This document shows positions 1-8,503 of a DNA stretch of 64,000 bases, in pieces; position 1 is the first letter of the stretch, and each line of letters starts with the position of its first letter. The notes under the pieces were generated by a model. That model was not told the DNA's origin, did not search any database, and saw only the letters and a program-made list of their open reading frames with translations. The position numbers were made by a program, and so were the translations under genes. This DNA comes from Marinobacter manganoxydans MnI7-9 (GTDB lineage Bacteria; Pseudomonadota; Gammaproteobacteria; Pseudomonadales; Oleiphilaceae), in assembly GCF_000235625.1 (NCBI RefSeq), contig NZ_AGTR01000084.1, forward strand, positions 62,001 through 126,000. Direction: 5' to 3'.

Positions 1-568
1 GCGTTTCACGCCGATAACTGGGGGCCGCCTGCTCCACCGTTCCCACGGCCCTGGTCAGGACATTCCGGAACGGCACATTGGGCACGTCGGCCCTGGTAAT
101 GCTGCCGTCTTCCAGCATGTTCTGGACCACGGTATCGTCCCGCGTGAGACACAGCGCCTGGCTGCCACGCAGGCTGTAGCAACGGGAATCGCCAATGTGA
201 GCAATATGCGCCTGATTGCCACTCAACCAGGCCACCACCAGTGTCGTGCCCATTTTTTCAAGTCTTGGATCCCCGGAACGGCGGCTCACTATGCGCTCAT
301 TGGCCAACCTGAAGGCCCGATCCAGTTTTCCCCGGATATCCGCATCCGTGGTGCCGCTCGAGGCACCGGCGATTTCAGGCTCAAGGGATTCGATGATGGC
401 ATCAACCGCAAGGCGACTGGCAACCTCGCCTCCCTGGTGACCGCCCATACCGTCAGCAACCACCAACAACGCCTGGTCACCCGCATCATTGATCCGCCAG
501 TCCACCACATCCTGGTTTGATTCCCGGACGGCCCCGCGATGACTCTGGCCGGCAACGTGATATCGCAT
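1..568 (-). CDS. PP2C-family protein serine/threonine phosphatase (C-terminus beyond window)
   Basis: Cytoplasmic metal-dependent phosphatase that would reverse the action of the kinase encoded just upstream. About 189 residues are visible and the reading frame runs off the left edge, so the C-terminus is missing. Family motifs seen: RESNQD at 15-20, VADGMGGH followed by GE at 37-48 (metal-binding Asp39/Gly40), a GTT block, AHIGDSRCY, and NVLTRAVG. The ATG overlaps the kinase stop by one base (TGATG), so the two are translationally coupled. Family membership is clear from the motifs. The substrate is unknown; a reversible phospho-switch with the kinase is inferred from the coupling. Confidence 0.88.
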   Translation of the reverse strand, partial: MRYHVAGQSHRGAVRESNQDVVDWRINDAGDQALLVVADGMGGHQGGEVASRLAVDAIIESLEPEIAGASSGTTDADIRGKLDRAFRLANERIVSRRSGDPRLEKMGTTLVVAWLSGNQAHIAHIGDSRCYSLRGSQALCLTRDDTVVQNMLEDGSITRADVPNVPFRNVLTRAVGTVEQAAPSYRRET

Positions 569-2226
569 CAGGACGACACCTCCTGGCCAGCCTCACGAAC
601 GGCCAGACGACGCACGGCCTCGGCCATGGTGGCGGCACTGGCAAAGCGCTTGTCCGGCTCGCGCTGGATAGCCTTGTTGATCAGACGGACCACCCCGTTT
701 GGCAGATCCGCGTTGAACTCGCGGACGCTGCGTGGGCGCTTGTTAAGAATCTGGTAGGTCAGGTTGGCCAGGGTATCGCCCTGATAGGGCGTTTCGCCGC
801 TCACCAGCTTATAAAGCGTTACGCCCAGGCTGTAGATATCGGAGGCACCGGTTACCTTCTGACCCTTCAACTGCTCCGGCGACATATACAATGGGCTGCC
901 CATTACCGCGCCGGTGCGGGTTCGCGAGTCATCGGAGATCTTGGCAATGCCGAAATCGGTGATCTTTATATCGCCATTGTCGGGATTGAAGATGATATTC
1001 CCGGGCTTGATGTCGCGGTGGACGATTTTCTGGCTGTGAGCGTAGGCCAGAGCGTCCGCCACGCGGGCAACGATATCCAGAACCCTGGGCAGGGGCAGTA
1101 ACCGTCCGGTTCTGCCGAATTCACTGAGCGGACGTCCTTTCGCATAGTCCATGGCGATATAGGCGAGGTCTGCCTCCTCGCCAACGTCATACACGGTGAC
1201 GATAGCCGGGTGGCTCAGGCGGCCAGCGGCTTCTGCCTCCCGGAAGAATCGCTCCTTGAGATCCTGAAGCTGTCCATCATCAAACGCCTGGTAGCTGAGA
1301 GTCTTGATGGCAACGGTACGGGCAATCTTCGGATCCTTGCCCAGATAAACCACACCCATGGCCCCTCGGCCAATCTCCCGCTCGATTTCGTACCTTCCGA
1401 GGGTCGGGCGACTAACGGCGGGCTCGGGCATCAACAGGGTGCGGGTATTGTCGAAACTCCCTCCCTGCATCAACGAGTTATCCGGCGCGAGCTTTTCCAA
1501 TGCCGACAGCCTCGCGGCGGTATCCCGAAAACCTTTCTTTCGCTCCTGAATACTGCGGTAGGTGCTGACCGCCTTGTCGTACTGGCGCTTGCGCTCCTGC
1601 TGGATGGCGGCGTCGTAGCGCAGCTCGATCTCGCTTTCACAGTCGGGGCAGCGATCCAGCGCTTCGAGGGCCTCGTCTGTATGACCTTGTTGCAGAAATA
1701 CCTTGGCCAGCTTCAGCCGCGCATCCCGCACATTATCTGTCAGTGCACGGATGTGTTTGCGGGGCTGCAGCCAGAACAGCATCACCACGTAACCGACCAC
1801 CAGCAACGTGAGCACCACGCCAAACGGCACCCAGGCATTGCGGTAGAACATCAAAGCCGCCTGGATCACCACGAGCGAGCCACCAAGCAAAAGAGTGACC
1901 GGCAGGGAAACGGCCGCGCCCATCGCCGGAATTGCAAGCACCAGATACAGTGCCGCAATTGCCAGCCCGGCGGTCACCGCCATGTCGGACCAGAGTGGTT
2001 CCGAAAGCCCCCGCTCAGCCATAGCCGGCCCGAATGCCTCCTGCGGGAGAATCGTGGCCGGGGTCGCGCCCTCTGGCACGCCGAGAATGCTGAACAGCGC
2101 ACGGTCAGCCCAGCCAACGAGGGCAAGCTGGTCCCCCATGAGGGCAAACACAACAGCCAGAACGAGAATAACGGCCCGCAGACTGAACAGGCGCGGTATG
2201 AAAGAGAGTATGGCGTTCACAGGCAA
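568..2226 (-). CDS. membrane-anchored Ser/Thr protein kinase (Hanks type)
   Basis: 552 aa. About four hydrophobic segments (roughly 10-35, 84-100, 105-125, 134-152) precede a helical, TPR-like linker (160-245) and a kinase domain from about residue 277. Kinase motifs: glycine loop IGRGAMGVV (285-293), invariant Lys in VAIK (308), HRDIKPGN (403-410), DFG (424-426), and an activation loop with several Thr/Ser before SPLYMSPEQ. All catalytic residues are present, so it should be active. It is the first gene of a two-gene operon with the PP2C phosphatase (one-base overlap) and is divergent from the phospholipase D gene. The N-terminal half looks like a sensory or anchoring module, but no ligand can be named. 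Confidence 0.9.
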   Translation of the reverse strand: MPVNAILSFIPRLFSLRAVILVLAVVFALMGDQLALVGWADRALFSILGVPEGATPATILPQEAFGPAMAERGLSEPLWSDMAVTAGLAIAALYLVLAIPAMGAAVSLPVTLLLGGSLVVIQAALMFYRNAWVPFGVVLTLLVVGYVVMLFWLQPRKHIRALTDNVRDARLKLAKVFLQQGHTDEALEALDRCPDCESEIELRYDAAIQQERKRQYDKAVSTYRSIQERKKGFRDTAARLSALEKLAPDNSLMQGGSFDNTRTLLMPEPAVSRPTLGRYEIEREIGRGAMGVVYLGKDPKIARTVAIKTLSYQAFDDGQLQDLKERFFREAEAAGRLSHPAIVTVYDVGEEADLAYIAMDYAKGRPLSEFGRTGRLLPLPRVLDIVARVADALAYAHSQKIVHRDIKPGNIIFNPDNGDIKITDFGIAKISDDSRTRTGAVMGSPLYMSPEQLKGQKVTGASDIYSLGVTLYKLVSGETPYQGDTLANLTYQILNKRPRSVREFNADLPNGVVRLINKAIQREPDKRFASAATMAEAVRRLAVREAGQEVSS

Positions 2227-2311
2227 CTTTGTTATAAATGGTTGATCTGACTAGTTTAGAAAGCGTGGCGGAACTTCGATACAACGACCGGGGTGTTTTT
2301 TGTAAGTGTTT

Positions 2312-2360
2312 GTTTACCTGAGAGAGAGGTCACGTATAGTTATGCCGTCGTTTACCTCAG
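2312..2360. repeat. direct repeat GTTTACCTSAG in the kinase/PLD intergenic region
   Basis: GTTTACCTGAG (2312-2322) and GTTTACCTCAG (2350-2360) are 10/11 identical and lie 38 bp apart in the divergent promoter region, the second ending 20 bp before the phospholipase D ATG. A paired operator is possible, but no regulator is recognised and chance is not excluded. Confidence 0.3.
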
Positions 2361-2379
2361 GGATGATGGAAATACACAC

Positions 2380-3828
2380 ATGACACTGAAGTTACTGATT
2401 CTCCTGCTGTTGCTCACCCTGGCCGGCATCGGCCTTTACCACACCCAAAAGCCACTGCCGCCAGGCATCAGCTATCGTGGAACCGCGGTGCCATTGGAGG
2501 AACCCGTCCTGCTGACAGACGTCACCCGTCACTATCAGAACGGCCGTGAGGAGCGAGACCATGAAATCTTCGACGAGGTGTTCCGGCTTGTGGGACAAGC
2601 CAACGAGTTCATTCTCATCGACATGTTTCTGTTCAACAGCACCAAGCCGGAGGATGTAGCCCACCGGCCTCTGGCTCAACAGCTCACAGAGGCCCTGCTG
2701 GCGAGAAAAGCGGAAAAACCGGAGCTATCCATTACGGTTATCTCCGACCCCCTGAACACCATGTATGGCGGCACGACCTCACCCTGGTTTCAAGCCCTGC
2801 GCGATGGTGGCATTCCGGTTGTGGAGACGGCACTCCGGCCGCTACGGGACAGTAATCCCACCTGGTCTTCAATCTGGCGGCTGTGTTGTCAGTGGTTCGG
2901 CAACAACCCCGATGGAGGCTGGCTGGACAACGCCCTGGGCACCAGGCCTGTTACCCTTCGAAGCTATCTCGCCCTACTGAACTTCAAGGCCAACCATCGC
3001 AAGCTTATGGTCGCGGATGAGGCGGGCTCCCTGAGGGCCATCGTTACCTCGGCCAACCCCCACGACGGCAGCAGCCGGCATAGCAACCTGGGGCTTAGCT
3101 TCACGGGGCCGGCGGTCTTTGATCTGCTGAAAAGCGAGCGGGCGGTTCTCGCCATGTCGGGAGCGGACACCACGCCCATTGATGAGCGAATCAGCATGGC
3201 TCCCGAAGTCACTGGAGAACCGCAGAAATCCGAAATCCCCCTGGTGGCAGTGCTGACCGAATCGGAAATCCGGGATCAGGCTCTGTCCATGATTCAAGAG
3301 GCCTCGGCCGGTGATCAGCTGGACATGGCCATGTTTTATCTCTCACATCGCGATATTGTCACAGCCCTGGTCGACGCCGCCAGACGGGGCGTTGCACTGC
3401 GAGTTCTGCTTGATGCCAACAACGAGGCCTTCGGCCACCAGAAGAGTGGCATTCCCAACAGGCAGGTCGCCATGGAACTGGTTCGCGCGGGCGTTCCGGT
3501 ACGTTGGTGTAATACCCTGGGTGAGCAATGCCACACTAAACTGTTGATGTTGGCCAGAGAAAACGGCGCAACAGAACTGCTCCTGGGTTCGGCCAATTTT
3601 ACCCGGCGCAATCTCGACGATCTGAATCTCGAAACAGATGTCTGGGTATCGGTGGTGGAGCAGTCACAGGTTGCGAGCGGAGCCCGGCGATTCTTTGACG
3701 AGCAATGGCAAAAAGGCCCTGGCGACGATCCGGTGATGAGCCTGCCCTACGAGCGTTGGGCCGACGAATCCAGACTTCGCTATTGGCGCTACCGGATTAT
3801 GGAGGCGACCGGCCTGTCGACCTTCTGA
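2380..3828 (+). CDS. phospholipase D-like protein (two HKD motifs), membrane anchored
   Basis: 482 aa. The start is taken at the ATG at 2380 because it opens directly into a strong N-terminal hydrophobic segment (KLLILLLLLTLAGIGL); an in-frame upstream start at 2293 adds an unlikely hydrophilic leader. Two HKD half-sites: HRKLMVAD at His206 (complete HxKx4D) and HTKLLMLA at His385, where the final Asp is Ala. Each is followed by the usual G/SxN stretch (TSANP, GSANFTRRN). The architecture is that of cardiolipin synthase or phosphatidyltransferase-like PLD proteins acting at the inner membrane or periplasm; the exact substrate is not deducible. Ends 19 bp before the carbonic anhydrase-like gene. 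Confidence 0.82.
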   Translation: MTLKLLILLLLLTLAGIGLYHTQKPLPPGISYRGTAVPLEEPVLLTDVTRHYQNGREERDHEIFDEVFRLVGQANEFILIDMFLFNSTKPEDVAHRPLAQQLTEALLARKAEKPELSITVISDPLNTMYGGTTSPWFQALRDGGIPVVETALRPLRDSNPTWSSIWRLCCQWFGNNPDGGWLDNALGTRPVTLRSYLALLNFKANHRKLMVADEAGSLRAIVTSANPHDGSSRHSNLGLSFTGPAVFDLLKSERAVLAMSGADTTPIDERISMAPEVTGEPQKSEIPLVAVLTESEIRDQALSMIQEASAGDQLDMAMFYLSHRDIVTALVDAARRGVALRVLLDANNEAFGHQKSGIPNRQVAMELVRAGVPVRWCNTLGEQCHTKLLMLARENGATELLLGSANFTRRNLDDLNLETDVWVSVVEQSQVASGARRFFDEQWQKGPGDDPVMSLPYERWADESRLRYWRYRIMEATGLSTF

Positions 3829-3847
3829 ACAGAACAGGACAAAAGCC

Positions 3848-4912
3848 ATGACAACACCCGTGCATGCGCGCCCTATCGCAGAGCGTATCGACTGGCTGAT
3901 GGAGCTCAGCCGGGCCCATTCGGCCAGCTTCTGTAGCCCGGAAAACCATCTGGCCAGGCAGCGCTACCTGGCAGAGCACAATACCCAGATCATTGCCATG
4001 AAGTGCATGGATGGCCGCATCCACCTGCCCTACGTGACCCAGACGCCTCTTGGTGTCATTCACCCGTTCCGGAACCTTGGCGGGATCTTTGAGCTGGGCT
4101 GGCCCTACCTTGGCGACATGCTGGCGGACACGGTCCAGCAAGCCGTAACCCAGGGACGACGGGTGCTGATCATCATTACCTACCACTATTCAAAAGGTTC
4201 ACGGGAACGGGGCTGCGCCGGCTTTGACTGCGACCGTGAGGCCGCCATGCGCCATGCGTTCCAGATCCGAAGCCAGGTGGAAAAGCTGTTCGGAAACGGC
4301 CACCGAACGGTCTATCCCCTGGTATGTGGCTTCGAGAGCGACGAGGATGCACTGGTTCTGCACGGTAGCCAGGAGCGAACGCTGGATCTGTCTACCATTC
4401 CTGTAACGCGACTTGCCGATATGGCCTCCGAAATCGCCTCCCTTTGTCCGGATATGCCGGAACCGGTTCAGCGTGATCTGCTGCCCCTGGTTGAGGGCAA
4501 TATCCGGCACGTGAACGAGATTCGGCGTTTTGACCGGGAACTGAACATAGAGCACCGGGAGTGGGTCATCTGCCTTGGCAGGGGGTTCGATTTCCTGCAC
4601 GCACCCAACGTAGCCCTGATCATCGGCCCCTACAGCCCGGATCTGTCCCATCCCATCCGCCAGGCCGCCGGGATCATAAAGAGCAACATGGATAATGGCC
4701 GTGTTCCGGACGATGGTTTCCTGCTGCTCTGCTCCGCGCCCTACCAGGAACCGGGCACCCAGAAGGCCCGGGCAGAACTGAAATCGGCGTTCCTGGCAGA
4801 GTTCGGTGCCAACGTTATCCACCAGGCGTACCCAGACCTCGCCAGCCGAATGGTCGCACGCTCGGCTATACTCCATTGGCCGGAGCGAAAGCTGCAGGTT
4901 TGTGAATCCTGA
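3848..4912 (+). CDS. carbonic anhydrase-like protein of the CsoSCA type
   Basis: 354 aa, no signal peptide. The visible metal-site pattern is Cys53-x-Asp55-x-Arg57 (KCMDGRI) with His113 and Cys123 (HYSKGSRERGC). A CxDxR dyad plus a His and Cys about ten residues apart resembles the carboxysome shell carbonic anhydrase catalytic domain rather than classic beta-CA, which has HxxC. Expected reaction: CO2 + H2O to bicarbonate. No carboxysome or RuBisCO gene lies nearby. It follows the phospholipase D gene by 19 bp, so the two may be co-transcribed. The family call rests on motif spacing only; a divergent zinc protein with another activity is possible. Confidence 0.55.
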   Translation: MTTPVHARPIAERIDWLMELSRAHSASFCSPENHLARQRYLAEHNTQIIAMKCMDGRIHLPYVTQTPLGVIHPFRNLGGIFELGWPYLGDMLADTVQQAVTQGRRVLIIITYHYSKGSRERGCAGFDCDREAAMRHAFQIRSQVEKLFGNGHRTVYPLVCGFESDEDALVLHGSQERTLDLSTIPVTRLADMASEIASLCPDMPEPVQRDLLPLVEGNIRHVNEIRRFDRELNIEHREWVICLGRGFDFLHAPNVALIIGPYSPDLSHPIRQAAGIIKSNMDNGRVPDDGFLLLCSAPYQEPGTQKARAELKSAFLAEFGANVIHQAYPDLASRMVARSAILHWPERKLQVCES

Positions 4913-5018
4913 ACGATTCGTATGTTGAGGGAACGCAACCGACTGTTTTATCGTCCGGTTAGTGCAAGATGACTAACAAACCGCTACACCGGAAGTAGCC
5001 AACGAACAGGAGTGACCC

Positions 5019-5420
5019 ATGTCAGGCATTCGCAAGCACTTGAGGTACGTTTGCTTTTTTATGGCCATGATGATGGCCCTTGGTTCCGTCTGGTCGGCCA
5101 CCGCTACCGCCGGCATGGTTGGAACCGGCGAAATGATCGGGCAACAACAGGTTCAGCTGGACCGGCAGGAGCTGATCAGCATGCTCGACAGACAGGATGT
5201 GCAGGCCAAGTTGGCAGACCTTGGGGTCAGCCAGGACCAGGTCAAGGAACGCATCCAGAACCTCACGCCCGCGGAACTGGCGGATTTTGAACGTCAGCTC
5301 GCCGAGGCCCCTGCAGGGCAGGATGTGGTCGGCATCATTGTGTTGTTCCTGCTGGTATTCATTATCACCGATATGCTCTGTGCTACGAATGTCTTCCCGT
5401 TCGTGAACTGCATTCGATAG
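5019..5420 (+). CDS. PA2779-family small membrane protein (DUF6627)
   Basis: 133 aa, with an AGGAG ribosome site 8 nt before the ATG. Layout: N-terminal signal-like hydrophobic segment (about 10-30), a charged helical middle (RQELISMLDRQDVQAKLADLG) with a repeated 'L..G..QDQV..RI..L' helix pattern, then a C-terminal transmembrane segment (IIVLFLLVFIITDML). It ends 8 bp before the C39-like peptidase gene. This small protein plus PA2778-type peptidase order is known from Pseudomonas and relatives. Its role is unknown; being a substrate or partner of the peptidase is an inference from linkage. Confidence 0.75.
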   Translation: MSGIRKHLRYVCFFMAMMMALGSVWSATATAGMVGTGEMIGQQQVQLDRQELISMLDRQDVQAKLADLGVSQDQVKERIQNLTPAELADFERQLAEAPAGQDVVGIIVLFLLVFIITDMLCATNVFPFVNCIR

Positions 5421-5428
5421 CGGGATCA

Positions 5429-6433
5429 GTGGCTGCCATTTTTCCCACTCTAGAAGCGACGACATCCAGCAGGCTGATCCTGATGTTACTGGTCAGCCTG
5501 CTGGCCGGTTGCGCCAGTGCTCCCAAATGGCCAGCGCCCGAAACTCACCAGGCCATGCTGCCCGACAAGGTTGTGCTGGACGACGTACCTTTCTACCCCC
5601 AGGAAAGGTATCAGTGCGGGCCTGCGTCGCTGGCAATGATGCTGAACAGCCAGGGCCTTTCATCCAATCCCGATATTCTCAAGGAGCTGGTTTATATTCC
5701 GGGCCGGGAAGGCTCCCTTCAGGTCGAAATGATCGCCGGCGCACGCGCCCATGGCATGTTGGTTTACCCGCTGGACGGTAGATTAGAAAGTGTCCTGACC
5801 GAGATCGCAGCAGGCAATCCAGTCCTGGTTATGCAAAATCTGAGGTTTGGCTGGTGGCCCCAATGGCACTTTGCGGTTGTCATCGGCTATGACGCCGGCG
5901 AGCGAGACCTGATACTCCACACCGATACCCGCAAGCATGAAGCGATCGATCTGGAAGTTTTCGCCAATACCTGGGGGCGGGCCGATAACTGGGCAGTAAC
6001 CATCCTTCCGCCCGACCGGGTGCCTGCCACGGCAAAACCACTCCGCTTTCTCCAATCGGCCCACGACCTCGAGACAACCGGCCGAACCACAGCCGCTGGC
6101 ATGGCCTATAAGACAGCCGAGACGACCTGGCCGGACCAACCGACGGCCACTATGGCCAGAGGCAACCTTGCCTGGCAGTTGGGCCACCAAGGCGAAGCAC
6201 AGGAGCATTTCTTGCGCGCGGTGAAACGTTTTCCGAAATTCGCCGAAGGCTGGAACAATCTCGCTTTCGCGCTGCAGGCGAGCGGCTGCACAAACATTGC
6301 GACCCAGGCGGCGAGATGCGCCGCCGCACTGACACCGGACCGCTTCGGTGAATCAGAATTGCTCAAACAAGAAGGCACCACATCCGCGGAACAGTGTCCT
6401 GCACTTCCCGAGTGCCCAAGGGAAGCCCCCTAG
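5429..6433 (+). CDS. PA2778-family C39-like cysteine peptidase lipoprotein with TPR region
   Basis: 334 aa from a GTG start; the in-frame ATG at 5483 would leave too short a signal peptide. Lipobox LAGC (Cys28) indicates an outer- or inner-membrane lipoprotein. A peptidase C39-like fold follows: YQCGPASLAM with candidate nucleophile Cys63, His147 in WHFAVVIGY, and an Asp in LHTDTR. A TPR-like C-terminal part spans about 215-300 (two helix-turn-helix units including AEGWNNLAFAL). Likely periplasmic peptidase or transpeptidase-like enzyme, substrate unknown. Paired with the PA2779-type gene 8 bp upstream; its stop overlaps the convergent methyltransferase gene by 4 bp. Confidence 0.8.
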   Translation: MAAIFPTLEATTSSRLILMLLVSLLAGCASAPKWPAPETHQAMLPDKVVLDDVPFYPQERYQCGPASLAMMLNSQGLSSNPDILKELVYIPGREGSLQVEMIAGARAHGMLVYPLDGRLESVLTEIAAGNPVLVMQNLRFGWWPQWHFAVVIGYDAGERDLILHTDTRKHEAIDLEVFANTWGRADNWAVTILPPDRVPATAKPLRFLQSAHDLETTGRTTAAGMAYKTAETTWPDQPTATMARGNLAWQLGHQGEAQEHFLRAVKRFPKFAEGWNNLAFALQASGCTNIATQAARCAAALTPDRFGESELLKQEGTTSAEQCPALPECPREAP

Positions 6434-7068
6434 GCTGGCTTCCGGAACAGAGCCACATCCTTTCTCGGTATTTCCAGGTGCCAGCCAAACCGCTTGGCGA
6501 GCAGCTTGAAGGTGAATTCCCGGTAGAAGACCACATGGGTCGGGTCACGGCGATAATGCCAGTTGTCGAACCGGTCATCGTCGGTCTGGAAGCAGGTCAT
6601 CACACCCAGCCAACCACCGGGCTTCAGCATCCGGTCGAGTTCCCTGAAAACGCCAGCGGGGGCGTAAAGATGCTCTACCACTTCGGTACAGGTTATGAAA
6701 TCGTAGGTCTGATCGTGAGCCACTGCTGAGGGATAAAAATAGGGATCGTAGAGACTGACCGCCATGCCTTCCGCCTCAAGCATCTGCGCCAGTGCAGGGC
6801 CGGGGCCGCAGCCGAAATCCAGGCCGCTGGCGCCCGATGGCAGGCGCTCAAGCAGAGGTTCTGTCAGTTTCGAGAGAAATGTCCGGTACCCCGGATCAGA
6901 CGGGTCATTATCATGCAGTTGGTAAATTTCCCGCTCCTGCTCAGGCGATAACCGGCAGGACGCATCCATCACCGTCACCTCGCAGACATCACATCGAAGG
7001 TAACGCTGGGCCTTCACTACACGGAAATCCGAGAGACTGCCCTGCTCGCACACCGGACAAAGACTCAC
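6430..7068 (-). CDS. class I SAM-dependent methyltransferase with N-terminal zinc-ribbon-like Cys pairs
   Basis: 212 aa from GTG at 7068, chosen because GAGGTGAG sits just upstream; a TTG at 7086 lacks a clear ribosome site. Residues 4-29 carry CPVC and CDVC, a likely zinc-binding knuckle. Motif I LDFGCGPGP is at about 83-91, followed by an acidic motif II (LYDPYF) and TCTEVVEHL. The C-terminal part resembles UbiG/Coq3-like methyltransferases, but the substrate is not evident. It follows the COG0523 GTPase by 4 bp, with the ribosome site embedded in that gene's stop, so the pair forms one operon behind a Zur-type box. It may therefore respond to zinc; it overlaps the convergent PA2778-type gene by 4 bp. 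Confidence 0.78.
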   Translation of the reverse strand: MSLCPVCEQGSLSDFRVVKAQRYLRCDVCEVTVMDASCRLSPEQEREIYQLHDNDPSDPGYRTFLSKLTEPLLERLPSGASGLDFGCGPGPALAQMLEAEGMAVSLYDPYFYPSAVAHDQTYDFITCTEVVEHLYAPAGVFRELDRMLKPGGWLGVMTCFQTDDDRFDNWHYRRDPTHVVFYREFTFKLLAKRFGWHLEIPRKDVALFRKPA

Positions 7069-7072
7069 GCCC

Positions 7073-8059
7073 TCACCTCGGATCAAGTCCCGCGGCCGCC
7101 CTCATGCGGGCATCGAGTTCCCGGGCGTCAATCTGATCGGACGCTATGATCTCTGCCCGGCTGTAGGCTTGCGGTTCACCCTGAATAACGGTCAGGGCTC
7201 CATCAACCACATTGATCGCCCGCCAGCCGTCCACGGTCTGAACGACAGCCTTGAAGCGCACAAAGGCTGAGTCCATGGCCATCACCAGCAATGCGTTCTC
7301 ATCGAGTATCAGTTCCGGATGTATGCGCCAGCCAACACTGAAATGCCCCTGTCCCTGATTGGTAATCTGTTGCCAGGGCTCGTCATCAATAGCGGGGGCC
7401 GGCGATGCAGTCTTATGATGTTGGTGATGGTGAGCTTCCGGATCGGTCACCGGCAGGGCATCCGACTGGCCGTCCAGCCAGCCCGGTGCCAGATGCCCGA
7501 ACCGCGTGTGGTGAATCGCCCGCTTGGCGGGTTCCAGTTGTGCGGCCCACTCATCAAAATGAGTCAGTTGCTCCGGGGTGCAAAGATCAGTCTTGTTGGC
7601 AACGAGAATATCCGCCGCAGCCACCTGATCCCGGAACTGCACATTGCCGAGCACCTTCGGTTCTTCGAGCCTTCGGGGGTCCACCAGGCAGATTACAGGG
7701 CCCATGGCGAGCACATCCTGATAGTGCTCGCTGGTCAGGGTGTCCAGAATCTGAGAGGGGTGACCGAGCCCGGTCGGCTCAATCAACAGACGATCAGGCT
7801 TTGCCTTGTGAATCAGCTGGTTGAGCCCTATCTGCATCGGCAGGCCTGCAACACAGCACATGCAGCCGCCGGGTATTTCCTTGATGAAGGCGCCTTCGGT
7901 CTTCAGCATGGCGCCATCGATGCCCACCTCGCCGAACTCGTTGACCAGAACCGCCCAGACCTCGTTTTCCGGTTTGCTTTTCAGAAGATCCAGAATGGCG
8001 GTGGTTTTACCGACACCCAGAAAACCAAGTATCAGGCTGGTAGGAATAGGTTGAGCCAT
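7073..8059 (-). CDS. COG0523/CobW-type G3E GTPase, putative zinc metallochaperone
   Basis: 328 aa. G3E-family GTPase: Walker A GFLGVGKTT (12-20), metal-binding GCMCC (65-69), IEPTG switch region, NKTD (155-158), a His-rich linker HHHQHH (210-215), and the C-terminal CobW_C domain (about 230-305). COG0523 proteins with GCxCC use GTP hydrolysis to deliver metal, often zinc, to client enzymes in the cytoplasm. A perfect Zur-type palindrome lies 32-46 bp upstream of the start, matching members induced by zinc starvation (YeiR/ZigA class). It is followed at 4 bp by the Cys-pair methyltransferase, a possible client. Confidence 0.9.
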   Translation of the reverse strand: MAQPIPTSLILGFLGVGKTTAILDLLKSKPENEVWAVLVNEFGEVGIDGAMLKTEGAFIKEIPGGCMCCVAGLPMQIGLNQLIHKAKPDRLLIEPTGLGHPSQILDTLTSEHYQDVLAMGPVICLVDPRRLEEPKVLGNVQFRDQVAAADILVANKTDLCTPEQLTHFDEWAAQLEPAKRAIHHTRFGHLAPGWLDGQSDALPVTDPEAHHHQHHKTASPAPAIDDEPWQQITNQGQGHFSVGWRIHPELILDENALLVMAMDSAFVRFKAVVQTVDGWRAINVVDGALTVIQGEPQAYSRAEIIASDQIDARELDARMRAAAGLDPR

Positions 8060-8087
8060 GGCGCCGGAGGCACTCCTCTAGGAATCA

Positions 8088-8108
8088 AAATGTTATATTA
8101 TAACAATT
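8088..8108. promoter_or_regulatory. Zur-type operator, perfect 15-bp palindrome
   Basis: TGTTATATTATAACA at 8091-8105 is a perfect 7-1-7 inverted repeat. It matches the core of the gammaproteobacterial Zur consensus (GAAATGTTATAnTATAACATTTC), with AAA on the left flank. It lies just upstream of the COG0523 GTPase start at 8059, where a Zur repressor would block transcription when zinc is sufficient. No zur gene is in the window. Confidence 0.82.
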
Positions 8109-8503
8109 TATCCGCCAGGACGATCCTCTTTCAGGAACAGTCCGACGGCCTTGTCTGATAGCAGGGCATGAGCAAGTGCCGGATAGGGCAGATAGTGAAC
8201 AAACAGCGTGGCGAGGGTGACTGCATCCATGCCGGCATCCAGGAACATCCAGGCCCCGAAGGCGACGAACAGGGCGCCCAGAAAACCGCCATAGATCCAC
8301 AGCGCCCGTGAGCGCTCCTCAGGCATCGGCAAACGCTCAAGGGTCCGTGCGATTGAGAAGCTCATGTAGACGGCAATCAGGGCCGCAATGACCAATGAGG
8401 CCAGCAACCCGGTAAATCCGATCAGATACCGGAACAGGTAGTTGGTCAGGAAAAACAGGGCAATGCAGGTAACGGCAACAATGGTGATGCGTGTCTTTTC
8501 CAT
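8108..8503 (-). CDS. uncharacterised four-helix membrane protein
   Basis: 131 aa with about four transmembrane segments (roughly 7-24, 30-50, 67-85, 88-112) and short charged loops, including a basic/acidic stretch RTLERLPMPEERSR between the second and third. No catalytic motif or family is recognised. It is encoded on the same strand as the GTPase operon, but the Zur-type box sits directly after its TAA stop, so the two are probably separately controlled. Likely inner-membrane location. Confidence 0.6.
   Translation of the reverse strand: MEKTRITIVAVTCIALFFLTNYLFRYLIGFTGLLASLVIAALIAVYMSFSIARTLERLPMPEERSRALWIYGGFLGALFVAFGAWMFLDAGMDAVTLATLFVHYLPYPALAHALLSDKAVGLFLKEDRPGG

Noticed and set aside
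1210-2250. A 346-codon plus-strand frame opposite the kinase gene
   Set aside because: Composition is that of an antisense shadow and the kinase frame carries every catalytic motif.
3848-4912. A carboxysome locus around the CsoSCA-like gene
   Set aside because: No shell, RuBisCO or carboxysome chaperone genes within the window.
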